Positions 1 to 7,167 of a stretch of 12,472 bases of DNA are shown here, piece by piece. Under the pieces are notes generated by a model, which was not told where the DNA came from, made no database searches, and saw nothing but the letters and a program-made list of their open reading frames with translations. The DNA lies in assembly GCA_028698975.1 (NCBI GenBank), contig JAQVVK010000049.1, forward strand, positions 1-12,472, written 5' to 3'. The DNA is from Victivallaceae bacterium (lineage in GTDB: Bacteria; Verrucomicrobiota; Lentisphaeria; Victivallales; Victivallaceae). A program made the position numbers and the translations under genes. Within the stretch, counting starts at the first letter, position 1. Every line of letters starts with the position of its first letter.

Positions 1-496
1 GGTCCGGCCAGATAATTATTTCGCGTGGCGGATAAAATGTGCCGAGCAGGTTTTTGTGGTTGCCGAAGTTCAGCGACGTCTTGCCGCCGATGCAGCTGTC
101 GCACTGCGCCAGCAGCGTGGTCGGGATAAAACGCCACGCGATGCCGCGATAGAGCGTCGAGGCGACGAACCCGCTGACATCCTGTACGATACCGCCGCCC
201 GCCGAAACAAAGTTCAGATTGCGCTTGGCGGAGAAACTGCCGATCAGCCACTCATAGAGTTTGCCGGCGTACTCCAGATTCTTGTTTTCTTCAACAGCGT
301 CGATAAGGAAAATATCGGCGTCGCCGAAATAATTGCGCCATGTTTCCTTATAGAGTTCGTAGACTTTGCGGTCGACGGCCAAAGCCAGATGCGGCAGTTT
401 GGCCAGCTCCGCCAGAAATTCCGGGGAGTTCCAGACGCCAACCGGGTAGTCGCCCAGCCGCGAACGCACTGTAATGTCGTAAAGTTTGCCGTTCAC
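1..496 (-). CDS. Sugar phosphate cyclase, 3-dehydroquinate synthase-like (3' end beyond window)
   Basis: The N-terminal 165 residues of a protein of the dehydroquinate synthase superfamily are visible. These NAD- and metal-dependent enzymes cyclise sugar phosphates. Hallmarks are a glycine-rich GGG at residues 100-102 followed by IVQD (GGGVVGD in AroB), PTTLLAQ at 125-131, DSCIGGKT at 133-140, N143 and a KNLLGTFYPP block at 148-157. The metal ligands (Glu, His, His in AroB) would lie beyond the edge. The start is GTG at 496. It overlaps the stop of the upstream dehydrogenase gene in a GTGA, with GGAGG at 506-510 nine bases upstream. As the last visible gene of a CDP-deoxysugar operon, it probably serves glycan synthesis rather than the shikimate pathway. 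VQD in place of VGD and DSC in place of DSS also suggest a non-AroB subfamily. The substrate is unknown. A glycerol-dehydrogenase-like relative is the main alternative. Confidence 0.85.
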   Translation of the reverse strand, partial: MNGKLYDITVRSRLGDYPVGVWNSPEFLAELAKLPHLALAVDRKVYELYKETWRNYFGDADIFLIDAVEENKNLEYAGKLYEWLIGSFSAKRNLNFVSAGGGIVQDVSGFVASTLYRGIAWRFIPTTLLAQCDSCIGGKTSLNFGNHKNLLGTFYPPREIIIWPD

Positions 497-1155
497 GCTA
501 AAAAACCTCCGTCTATGACGATCGTTTGACCGGTTATATATGTGTTGTCGGCCGAGAGCAGAAATGCGACCGTCTTGGCGATCTCCGACGGCTGCGCCAT
601 GCGGCGCAGCGGGATTTCGGCGCAGAGCCGTTTTTGCTCATCGGGCGGCACGTTTTTGGCGGTCATCTCAGTGAGTACATAGCCTGGAGCCACGCAGTTG
701 AGCAGTATTCCCGATGGCCCGAGTTCGCGGGCCAATGCCCGCGTCATGCCGTTGACGCCAAACTTGGTCATGGAGTAAAGCGTGCGGTACTCCTTGGAAC
801 GCATGCCCCAAATCGAACTGAAAGTCACAATCCGCCCGCCGCCGCGTGTCTTCATACCCGGAGCCACCCCCCGGATGAGCTTTAACGGCGCCACCAGATT
901 GGTGTTAAGCATGGCATTTATCGAATCGCTGTCAAGCTCGTGCAGTTTGCCGAGAATATTGATCCCGGCGGTATTGACCAATGCGTCGACCGGCTCCAAC
1001 TTCTCAACATATGCTTCAATCGACCGATCGTCAAGCAAATCGAGTTCGTCGCGTGTCGGGGCAATAACCTGATATTCCGGCCTGGTGCCGAGTTCTTCGA
1101 CCACGGCGCGGCCGATGCCGCGGCTGCCGCCGGTTACCAGTATGCGGTATTTCAT
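493..1155 (-). CDS. Short-chain dehydrogenase/reductase, probable sugar ketoreductase
   Basis: A 220-residue classical SDR. The nucleotide-binding TGGSRGIG is at residues 8-15, NTAG at 61-64, the active-site Asn at N86, and the catalytic Ser, Tyr and Lys at about S114, Y127 and K131. PGYVLTEM (158-164) and the C-terminal TGQTIVIDGG are also typical. The closest look-alikes are FabG-type NADPH reductases, but the location points elsewhere: the gene begins two bases after the stop of the thiamine-diphosphate enzyme and overlaps the next gene by 4 bp. In the yersiniose A pathway an SDR (YerF) reduces the ketone of the acetyl branch added by YerE, and this gene sits where such a reductase would be expected. 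That role is inferred from context. Reduction of the sugar C4 ketone or of a cyclase product is equally possible from sequence. A true fabG occurs at 10626. Confidence 0.9.
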   Translation of the reverse strand: MKYRILVTGGSRGIGRAVVEELGTRPEYQVIAPTRDELDLLDDRSIEAYVEKLEPVDALVNTAGINILGKLHELDSDSINAMLNTNLVAPLKLIRGVAPGMKTRGGGRIVTFSSIWGMRSKEYRTLYSMTKFGVNGMTRALARELGPSGILLNCVAPGYVLTEMTAKNVPPDEQKRLCAEIPLRRMAQPSEIAKTVAFLLSADNTYITGQTIVIDGGFLA

Positions 1156-1157
1156 GC

Positions 1158-2957
1158 TTACTCCTCCGCCAGCGGCGGTACGATCATGTGTTTATTGAAT
1201 TCTTCGCGGTCGAGAAACGGAAACATATCCTCCAACGGAGCCGAGATCATGCGTCCGTCGGGCAGCCGTTTGGATGACAGCTTGGGCGAAAAGATCAGGC
1301 GAGACGGCATCCTTACCACGCAAAACACCGGACCGGGGGTCGCCAGTATGCGGCTGATCTCGTCGCGCAGTCCTTTTTGCGTCGCAAGTTCGCAGCACTT
1401 GAAACCGAAAACCCCGGCCAATTTAAGGAAGTCCGGGAAACTTACCCCGCTCGGAGCGTCGCACCCGATCAGTTCAGGCCCGAAGAAATTGCTCTGGGTC
1501 TGCTTGATCGAGCCGTACCCGTCGTTGTCAAGCAGGAATATCTTGAGCGGCAGCTTGCGGTGAATAACCGTCTGAAGCTCCTGAAGATTCATCATCAGAC
1601 TGCCGTCGCCGGCCAGACACACCGTCGTGCGCCCGGTGCCGACGCAGGCGCCCTCGGCGGCGGGCAGGTCGTAGCCCATCGAGGCGCAGCCGGAGTTCCA
1701 AAACACCCGCTGCCCCGCCTTGATCGCCCCGCTCTGAAACAGTGCGACGCAAGCCGTGCCGTTGCCGGCCACGATGTCGGTGTCGGCGGAAGCCGCTTCG
1801 GTGAGTTCGCGCATGAAGAAATAGGGGTTGATCTTATCCTGCCACGCGCACTCCTCGGCGGTAACGGCCGGAAGCTGGCGTTTGCGTTCGCCGCACCAAG
1901 TGCGCCACTCGCCGTAATCCGGCAGGCCGGCCGCATTTGCCGCGCGGTCGAGCGCGTCGATAAATTCTCCCGCGTCGGCCCGGATGGCCAGATCGGGTAC
2001 AAACAGCTTTTTCTTGAGTTCGGCCCCGTCGATGTCGATCGAAACTTTTTTGGCCGAACGGGCGAACACCTGCCAATTATAGCTCACTTGACGGATGTTG
2101 TTGCGCGATCCGATCGAGATCACCAGATCGGCGTTTTGCAGTATGAAGTTGCCCGCCCGCTGGCCGAGCGTGCCGATGCGCCCGACATAGAGCGGATCGT
2201 CTTCCGGCAGCAGGTCGAACCCGCAGAACGTGGTTACCGCCGGGACGCCGAGCTTTTTGAGCAGCTCCCGGAAACGGTCGCGCGCACCCGCCACTGAAAT
2301 ACCGTGACCGGCGATCACCAGCGGCCGTTGGGCGTTTTTGAGCATTCCGACAAGCTGTGATAGTTCTTCACCGGATGGAGCCGGGCGGTCGGCCGCCGGC
2401 GGGTTGAACCCGGTTAACTCGTTCTCGTCGATCAAGGCTCCCTGAACATTGAGCGGCACGTCGAGCCAGACCGGCCCGGGGCGGCCGTCGAAAGCGTAAA
2501 ACAACGCCTTTTCCAGCTCGGCCCGAATTGACTTCGGGTCGGTTACCGCCTTGCAGTATTTGGTGACCGGGCGCACGATGTCAACGATATTGATTTCCTG
2601 ATCGCCCAGCTGGCGCAAGCCCAATTCCGGGCAGGACATGATGGTGGTCTCAAACTTGACCTGCCCGGAAATATAGATCACCGGGATCGAATCCAGCCAT
2701 TGCCCGATCACACCGGTCATCGTATTGGTGCCGCCGGGCCCGCTGGTCACTGAAACCACCCCCATGCCGGCTCCGGATCGCACATACCCTTCGGCGGCGA
2801 TGGCGCAGGCCTGTTCGTGATGGCAGCAGACCGGGGTGAGCCGCTTTTCGCAGCGCAGCCCGTCGTTGAGGTGCATTGCTCCACCGCCGGTGACCAGAAA
2901 TACATGTTTTGCTCCGCGATCGGCCAGAGTCTTGAAAATATAGTCGGCCACTCTCAT
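1158..2957 (-). CDS. Thiamine-diphosphate enzyme of acetolactate synthase fold, YerE-like
   Basis: 599 residues with the full three-domain layout of thiamine-diphosphate carboligases. An N-terminal pyrimidine domain (about 1-170) has the activating Glu E48 in CCHHEQA and SGPGGTN at 72-78. A central domain covers about 195-340. A C-terminal pyrophosphate domain (about 375-550) carries the metal motif GDGS at 450-453, ending with LDNDGY at 476-481. The tail, with PLEDM near 574-578, resembles homologues found in O-antigen clusters. The ATG at 2957 was chosen because it gives an ATGA overlap with the rfbH stop, has AAGGAG upstream, and starts at the conserved MRVADYIF; a longer reading would run 26 codons into rfbH. 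Downstream of rfbH, the best parallel is YerE, which transfers an acetyl unit from pyruvate to CDP-4-keto-3,6-dideoxyglucose. A true acetolactate synthase is less likely because no ilvN or ilvC is nearby. Confidence 0.88.
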   Translation of the reverse strand: MRVADYIFKTLADRGAKHVFLVTGGGAMHLNDGLRCEKRLTPVCCHHEQACAIAAEGYVRSGAGMGVVSVTSGPGGTNTMTGVIGQWLDSIPVIYISGQVKFETTIMSCPELGLRQLGDQEINIVDIVRPVTKYCKAVTDPKSIRAELEKALFYAFDGRPGPVWLDVPLNVQGALIDENELTGFNPPAADRPAPSGEELSQLVGMLKNAQRPLVIAGHGISVAGARDRFRELLKKLGVPAVTTFCGFDLLPEDDPLYVGRIGTLGQRAGNFILQNADLVISIGSRNNIRQVSYNWQVFARSAKKVSIDIDGAELKKKLFVPDLAIRADAGEFIDALDRAANAAGLPDYGEWRTWCGERKRQLPAVTAEECAWQDKINPYFFMRELTEAASADTDIVAGNGTACVALFQSGAIKAGQRVFWNSGCASMGYDLPAAEGACVGTGRTTVCLAGDGSLMMNLQELQTVIHRKLPLKIFLLDNDGYGSIKQTQSNFFGPELIGCDAPSGVSFPDFLKLAGVFGFKCCELATQKGLRDEISRILATPGPVFCVVRMPSRLIFSPKLSSKRLPDGRMISAPLEDMFPFLDREEFNKHMIVPPLAEE

Positions 2958-4282
2958 TTGCGGCAAAACTCCTTGATGGTTGCAATCATATAATCGAGCT
3001 TGGCTTCGCCCATGCCCGGGAAAAGCCCGATCCAAAAGGCGTTGTTCATGATGTTGTCGGTGTTTTTGAGTTCGCCGGAGATGCGGTAATCGCTCCCCTC
3101 GGTCAGCGATTCAAAACAGGGGTGTTTGGTCAGGTTGCCCGCAAAGAGGTTGCGGGTCTGGATGTTTTTGCTTTCCAGATATTTGACCAGATCGTTGCGC
3201 GAAAATTTCGCTTCCGCGGTGAGGGTTATGAGAAAGCCGAACCACGATGGATCGCTCTCCTCGTACTTCTCAAAAAGCGAGATTTGCGGCAGCTCTTTAA
3301 GCCCGTCGTAGAGCCGTTTGAAGTTGGCCTTGCGTTTTTCAACAAAGCCGGGGAACTTCTCCAACTGGGCGCAGCCGACCGCCGCCTGCATGTCGCTGAC
3401 CTTGAGGTTGTAGCCAAAATGACTGTAAACATATTTGTGGTCGTAGCCGAGCGGCAGTTTGCCGAACTGCTTGGTGAAACGGCAGCCGCAGGTGTTGTCC
3501 ACCCCGGAGTCGCACCAGCAGTCACGCCCCCAGTCGCGCAGTGAAAGCACAATTTTTTTGAGCAGCGGATTATTGGTGTAGACTGCGCCGCCTTCGCCCA
3601 TGGTCATGTGGTGCGGCGGGTAAAAGCTCGACGTGCCGATGTCGCCCCAGGTGCCGGTGAATTTGCCGTCGTACTTGGAGCCGAGCGCGTCGCAGTTGTC
3701 CTCGACCAGCCACAACGCGTGTTTGTCGCAAAATGCCTTGACCGCCTTGATGTTGAACGGATTGCCCAGTGTATGAGCGATCATTACCGCGCGACACTTG
3801 GGCGACCAGGCCTGTTCAAGTTTGCCGGCGTCGATGTTGGCGGTGGTGCTTTCGACATCGACAAACACCGGCACCGCTCCAAATTGAATGATCGGGGCCA
3901 CCGTGGTCGGGAAGCCGCAAGCGACGGTGATTATCTCGTCGCCGCGCTTCACCGCGCGTTCACCGAGAAGCGGCGAAGTGAGTGCCGAAAAAGCCAGCAG
4001 ATTGGCCGAACTCCCTGAATTCACCAGCAGCGCAAAGCGAATCCCGAGGTACGCGGCCAGCTTTTTCTCGAATTCCTTGGAGTAACGCCCGTAGGTGAGC
4101 CAAAATTCCAGACTGGAATCCACCAGATTGCAAATTTCCTTCTCGTCGAACACCCGTCCCGCATAGTTGACCCGGCTTTTGCCCGGCTCAAACTGTGCGT
4201 TTTGCGCCGGCGCATGCACCAGTCGGTAATATTCGGCGGTCTTGGCCAGAATTTCATCGTGAAGTGCTTTTATTTTGTCCAT
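2954..4282 (-). CDS. rfbH: CDP-4-keto-6-deoxyglucose 3-dehydratase (E1, PLP and [2Fe-2S])
   Basis: 442 residues of the DegT/DnrJ/EryC1 aspartate aminotransferase fold. The cofactor-binding Asp is D195 in VEDNCD. The usual Schiff-base Lys is replaced by His (H224 in SFYPPHHMTMGEGG), the mark of the 3-dehydratase rather than an aminotransferase. The E1 iron-sulfur spacing C-X57-C-X-C-X7-C is present exactly, as C197, C255, C257 and C265. DPSWFGF at 344-350 is also family-typical. The enzyme removes the C3 hydroxyl of CDP-4-keto-6-deoxyglucose through a PMP adduct. It needs electrons from an E3-type iron-sulfur flavoprotein reductase, which is not in this window. The start codon lies 13 bp inside the end of rfbG, with AAGGGG just upstream. 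The stop overlaps the next gene in an ATGA, so translation is probably coupled. Confidence 0.95.
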   Translation of the reverse strand: MDKIKALHDEILAKTAEYYRLVHAPAQNAQFEPGKSRVNYAGRVFDEKEICNLVDSSLEFWLTYGRYSKEFEKKLAAYLGIRFALLVNSGSSANLLAFSALTSPLLGERAVKRGDEIITVACGFPTTVAPIIQFGAVPVFVDVESTTANIDAGKLEQAWSPKCRAVMIAHTLGNPFNIKAVKAFCDKHALWLVEDNCDALGSKYDGKFTGTWGDIGTSSFYPPHHMTMGEGGAVYTNNPLLKKIVLSLRDWGRDCWCDSGVDNTCGCRFTKQFGKLPLGYDHKYVYSHFGYNLKVSDMQAAVGCAQLEKFPGFVEKRKANFKRLYDGLKELPQISLFEKYEESDPSWFGFLITLTAEAKFSRNDLVKYLESKNIQTRNLFAGNLTKHPCFESLTEGSDYRISGELKNTDNIMNNAFWIGLFPGMGEAKLDYMIATIKEFCRK

Positions 4283-5358
4283 GCCAAACCCCTTTTCGCG
4301 GCGTCGCCGACATATGCGTTGAGATCGGCGGCGGTATTAAGTTGCTTTTCCTGATAAAAACGGCGGTACCACTCGGCGGTACGGCCAAACGCCTCGCGCG
4401 CGCTCCACACCCCGTGCCACGCCAGCAGCTGGCGGGCCTTGGAGCAGTCAAGCCGCAACAACGCGGCCTCGTGCGGCGCATCTTTAGGCGGATCGATCAC
4501 AATGCGGATGTCCGACCATGCCTTGGCCAGCTCGGCCGCGGCGTCCTCCACCGTCACCACACCGTCGTCGGCCGGCCCGAAATTCCAGCCGTCGGCAAAT
4601 TCCGGCTTGCCTTCCAAAAGTTTCTGGCCGAGGGCGAGATAACCGGAAAGCGGCTCCAAAACGTGCTGCCACGGGCGGGTCGATTTCGGGCTGCGTATGG
4701 TCACCGCCCGACCGCAGGACGCCGCTTTCATGATGTCCGGCACCAGCCGGTCGGCGGCCCAGTCGCCGCCGCCAATGACGTTTCCGGCGCGTCCGCTGGC
4801 CAGCAGCGCATGCGTCTTTACGCCGAAGTCGCCGTTGTTGAAGAAACTGCGGCGGTAACTTGATATGACCAGCTCCGAGCAGCCCTTGCTTGCGCTGTAC
4901 GGGTCGTAGCCGCCCATCGGCTCGTTTTCCCGGTATCCCCAGAGCCATTCGCGGTTTTCGTAGCACTTGTCGGAGGTTATGGCGACCACGGCGCGCACCG
5001 ACTCGGTGGTGCGGCAGGCCTCCAAAACATTGACCGTGCCCATGACATTGGCTTCAAAGGTGGCGACCGGCTCCTGATATGAGAGTCTTACCAGCGGCTG
5101 CGCCGCCAAATGAAAGACCGCGTCCGGCCGGAAATCGGAAAAAACTTTTTTCAGACCGGCGAGATCGCGGATGTCGAGCATTTCGGAGCGAAATTGCGGG
5201 TTCAGCAGCCGTAAGTGGTTTAGCTCCTCCGGCATCGGCAGCGCGACCCCGCAGACCTCGGCCCCCAGCTCGCGCAGCCAGACGGTGAGCCATGAACCCT
5301 TGAACCCGGTATGACCGGTTACCAGCACCCGTTTGTTGCGGTATATATCTTTGAACAT
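4270..5358 (-). CDS. rfbG: CDP-glucose 4,6-dehydratase
   Basis: 362 residues, an extended SDR with the NAD motif TGHTGFKG at 14-21 and FHLAAQP at 82-88. The dehydratase active site is TSDK at 128-131 (T128, D130, K131) together with YSASK at 154-158 (Y154, K158). The ITSDKCYENREW segment and the SPKSTRPWQHVLEP segment (223-236) are characteristic of CDP-glucose rather than dTDP-glucose dehydratases. Full length for the family. It converts CDP-glucose to CDP-4-keto-6-deoxyglucose with enzyme-bound NAD. Its ATG lies 6 bp after the rfbF stop with GGGAG (5368-5372) nine bases upstream, and its 3' end overlaps rfbH by 13 bp. This is the branch enzyme that commits CDP-glucose to deoxysugars. Confidence 0.96.
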   Translation of the reverse strand: MFKDIYRNKRVLVTGHTGFKGSWLTVWLRELGAEVCGVALPMPEELNHLRLLNPQFRSEMLDIRDLAGLKKVFSDFRPDAVFHLAAQPLVRLSYQEPVATFEANVMGTVNVLEACRTTESVRAVVAITSDKCYENREWLWGYRENEPMGGYDPYSASKGCSELVISSYRRSFFNNGDFGVKTHALLASGRAGNVIGGGDWAADRLVPDIMKAASCGRAVTIRSPKSTRPWQHVLEPLSGYLALGQKLLEGKPEFADGWNFGPADDGVVTVEDAAAELAKAWSDIRIVIDPPKDAPHEAALLRLDCSKARQLLAWHGVWSAREAFGRTAEWYRRFYQEKQLNTAADLNAYVGDAAKRGLAWTK

Positions 5359-5364
5359 GCTTTT

Positions 5365-6168
5365 TTACTCCCAAAATTTCTTCCAGGGAGCCTTGCCGGA
5401 ACTCCAAAGCGAATTGAGCATATTGTACTCGCGGCCGTTGTCCATGCACTGCCAGAATCCCTCGTGGCGGAATACCCTCATTTGGCCGTCGGCCGCCGCG
5501 TTGGACATGGGTTCCCGCTCGAAAAACAGGTCTTCCCGTTCGGAGAGGTAGCGTTCGACAAACTTTCGCTCGACCACCATATAGCCGCCGTTGATGTAGC
5601 CGCCGCCCTGCGGGGGCTTCTCCTCAAACCCCTTCACGTCGTCGCCGTCAAGCAGCATTTCCCCGAAGCGCGCCTCGGGATGCACCGCCGTGATGGTGAT
5701 GAGTTTGCCGCCGTCAAGATGACGCTGCAGACATTGACCGATGTTCACATCGGCCACGCCGTCGCCGTAGGTGAGGAAAAAGCGTTCGTCATCGGGAGAC
5801 AGATATTTGGCGGCGCGGGCGACCCGGCCTCCGGTCATGGTTTCCAAACCGGTGCCGGCCAGCGTGACTTCCCAGTCGGATTCGGCGGAGTCGCCGTGAA
5901 AAGTGACGCTGGGGTGATGGCCGAGTGTCACCGTCGCGTCGGAAGTGCGCGCATGATAGTTGAGGAAATAATCGACAAAGGCTTCCCGTTTGTAGCCAAG
6001 GCACAATATAAACCGGCGCACTCCGAAAGCGGCATATGTTTTCATGATATGCCAGACAATCGGCTGCTCGCCGATCGGCACCATTGGTTTCGGAAGCAGC
6101 TCGGTGACTTCCCGCAACCGGGTGCCTTTGCCTCCGCACAAAATCATGACCGGCGGCATTTTTTTCAT
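5365..6168 (-). CDS. rfbF: Glucose-1-phosphate cytidylyltransferase
   Basis: 267 residues, slightly longer than the usual 257 or so. This is a nucleotidyltransferase with the signature GGKGTRL at 12-18, PKPMVPIG at 26-33 (K27 contacts the phosphates), and YGDGVAD at 134-140, where D136 is the metal ligand. FEEKP (181-185), YINGG (191-195), GFWQCMD (237-243) and the terminal GKAPWKKFWE are hallmarks of the cytidylyl subfamily rather than RmlA. It makes CDP-glucose from CTP and glucose-1-phosphate, the first step of the pathway. It is the first gene of the minus-strand operon, with a candidate promoter about 50 bp upstream. The ATG at 6168 follows GGGGA by ten bases; a second in-frame Met at codon 4 is possible. 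Confidence 0.96.
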   Translation of the reverse strand: MKKMPPVMILCGGKGTRLREVTELLPKPMVPIGEQPIVWHIMKTYAAFGVRRFILCLGYKREAFVDYFLNYHARTSDATVTLGHHPSVTFHGDSAESDWEVTLAGTGLETMTGGRVARAAKYLSPDDERFFLTYGDGVADVNIGQCLQRHLDGGKLITITAVHPEARFGEMLLDGDDVKGFEEKPPQGGGYINGGYMVVERKFVERYLSEREDLFFEREPMSNAAADGQMRVFRHEGFWQCMDNGREYNMLNSLWSSGKAPWKKFWE

Positions 6169-6213
6169 TTGTAAAAAATCCCCAAATGGTTACTTGATGA
6201 CAATTTTTTATAT

Positions 6214-6241
6214 ACTATACCATTAAAAGACGCTTTTGCAA
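6214..6241 (-). promoter_or_regulatory. Candidate sigma70-type promoter of the CDP-sugar operon
   Basis: Reading the minus strand, TTGCAA (6241-6236) and TATAGT (6219-6214) are separated by 16 bases. They lie in an AT-rich stretch about 45 bp upstream of the rfbF start. The -35 element is imperfect and overlaps one copy of a repeated TTTTGCAA. It is the only good promoter-like match in the divergent region for this strand. Confidence 0.5.
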
Positions 6242-6256
6242 ACCTTGATTTTGCAA
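6234..6256. repeat. Two direct copies of TTTTGCAA, 15 bp apart
   Basis: TTTTGCAA occurs at 6234-6241 and again at 6249-6256. The core TTGCAA is self-complementary. The first copy overlaps the candidate -35 element of the rfbF promoter, so the pair could be a regulator site. It could also be chance in an AT-rich intergenic region. Confidence 0.3.
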
Positions 6257-6290
6257 TGAAATAAAAAATAGAGACCTATGCGGCCGGGGC

Positions 6291-6308
6291 TATCCGAAAA
6301 AACGGATA
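6291..6308. repeat. Inverted repeat TATCCG-AAAAAA-CGGATA
   Basis: A perfect 6-bp inverted repeat with a six-A spacer, 15 bp upstream of the candidate -35 box of the lipoprotein gene. It has the size of a small operator. No T-tract follows on the plus strand, so it is not a plus-strand terminator. Confidence 0.3.
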
Positions 6309-6323
6309 ATTGCCGCCGCCGAC

Positions 6324-6352
6324 TTGAAAAAACTTTTGTTCGCCGTTATATT
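6324..6352 (+). promoter_or_regulatory. Candidate sigma70-type promoter of the envelope gene group
   Basis: TTGAAA (6324-6329) and TATATT (6347-6352) are separated by 17 bases. The -10 box is 26 bp upstream of the ATG at 6379, giving a short leader with GGAGG at 6369-6373. Its form matches the two other plus-strand promoters proposed at 9361 and 11429. Confidence 0.55.
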
Positions 6353-6378
6353 GATGAAAAAGAAACACGGAGGTTGAA

Positions 6379-7167
6379 ATGTCGCAAAGACTTGGATTGT
6401 TGTTTTCCGCCCTGCTGACGGTTTCGCTGCTTTCCGGCTGCGCGTCGGTGATGCCGGAGGAGAAGCCGATCCTGCTCGATATCACGTTTGCCGAGCTGGA
6501 GAAAAATATCAACAAAGCACTTGATCCGGGCGGCGTCAAAGCCGAGCAGCGCAGTTACCGCCAGCGCATGATCGTGTCGCGCGATCAGGTGCTTGACGAC
6601 CCGACCGAGGAGCTGGTCGAGGTTACTTACAGTTATCCCGACGATCTGCGCATGGCCTCGTTTGACGACAGCGACTCGGCTTCCACGCCGTCGCTGGTGT
6701 GGATAATCCGCAAAAACGCCGGGTGGCTGGTCGATTACAAGCGCAAGAGCGTAAAGCAGTTGTCGCCCGAGCAGTTGAGGCTGATGCGCCGCACGTTTAC
6801 GCTGGATTCACCGGCGCGCGACCTCTCCGGCACATACTCCAAGATCGAGCTTACCGCCTGCGAGATGGACGGGCGCCCCTATTATAAGATGGAATGCACC
6901 CCGAAAGCGGCGGGGCGCGCTCCGGTCTATATCTACGTCGGGAAGCATGATTTCCTGATCCGCTGGGTGCGTACCGAGTTTGAGATCGGCGGCTCCGAGA
7001 TCGACTATGTGAGCAACATCCGTCTGTATAAACTCTACGACGGCGTGATGATCCCCTCGGAAACCGTGTCGGTGATGAATGGCGACCGCTCGGTCAGCCG
7101 GGTGGAGTCGTACGAGGAACTTAAATCGGTCGATCCGGCCGAATTCATGCCTCCTGTATTCAAATGA
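6379..7167 (+). CDS. LolA-like outer-membrane lipoprotein-sorting family lipoprotein
   Basis: 262 residues. The N-terminus is a lipoprotein signal peptide with lipobox LSGC, placing the lipidated Cys at C21. The rest is a soluble domain rich in beta-type alternation, ending in the DPAEFMPPVFK tail seen in many LolA-like or outer-membrane lipoprotein-sorting proteins. Those proteins carry or bind lipophilic groups across the periplasm. True LolA is not itself a lipoprotein, so this is more likely a paralogue of that fold anchored in a membrane. The start has GGAGG five bases upstream. The gene ends in an ATGA overlap with the amidase gene, suggesting coupled translation and a shared envelope role. 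The family assignment is by overall look rather than a decisive motif. Confidence 0.7.
   Translation: MSQRLGLLFSALLTVSLLSGCASVMPEEKPILLDITFAELEKNINKALDPGGVKAEQRSYRQRMIVSRDQVLDDPTEELVEVTYSYPDDLRMASFDDSDSASTPSLVWIIRKNAGWLVDYKRKSVKQLSPEQLRLMRRTFTLDSPARDLSGTYSKIELTACEMDGRPYYKMECTPKAAGRAPVYIYVGKHDFLIRWVRTEFEIGGSEIDYVSNIRLYKLYDGVMIPSETVSVMNGDRSVSRVESYEELKSVDPAEFMPPVFK

Noticed and set aside
1377..2297. 306-codon open frame on the plus strand inside the thiamine-diphosphate enzyme gene
   Set aside because: It is antisense to a gene with clear catalytic motifs, shows no recognisable domain, and long antisense frames are expected in GC-rich coding DNA.
2958..3035. N-terminal extension of 26 codons for the thiamine-diphosphate enzyme
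   Set aside because: It would run deep into the end of rfbH. The ATG at 2957 begins at the conserved family N-terminus, has a ribosome binding site, and gives the ATGA overlap seen elsewhere in the operon.
5311..6174. 287-codon plus-strand frame covering nearly all of rfbF
   Set aside because: rfbF on the minus strand has every family motif, while the antisense product resembles nothing and has no convincing ribosome binding site.
6169..6378. Riboswitch or small RNA in the divergent intergenic region
   Set aside because: Apart from promoter-like boxes and two short repeats I saw no extended paired structure or known riboswitch core.
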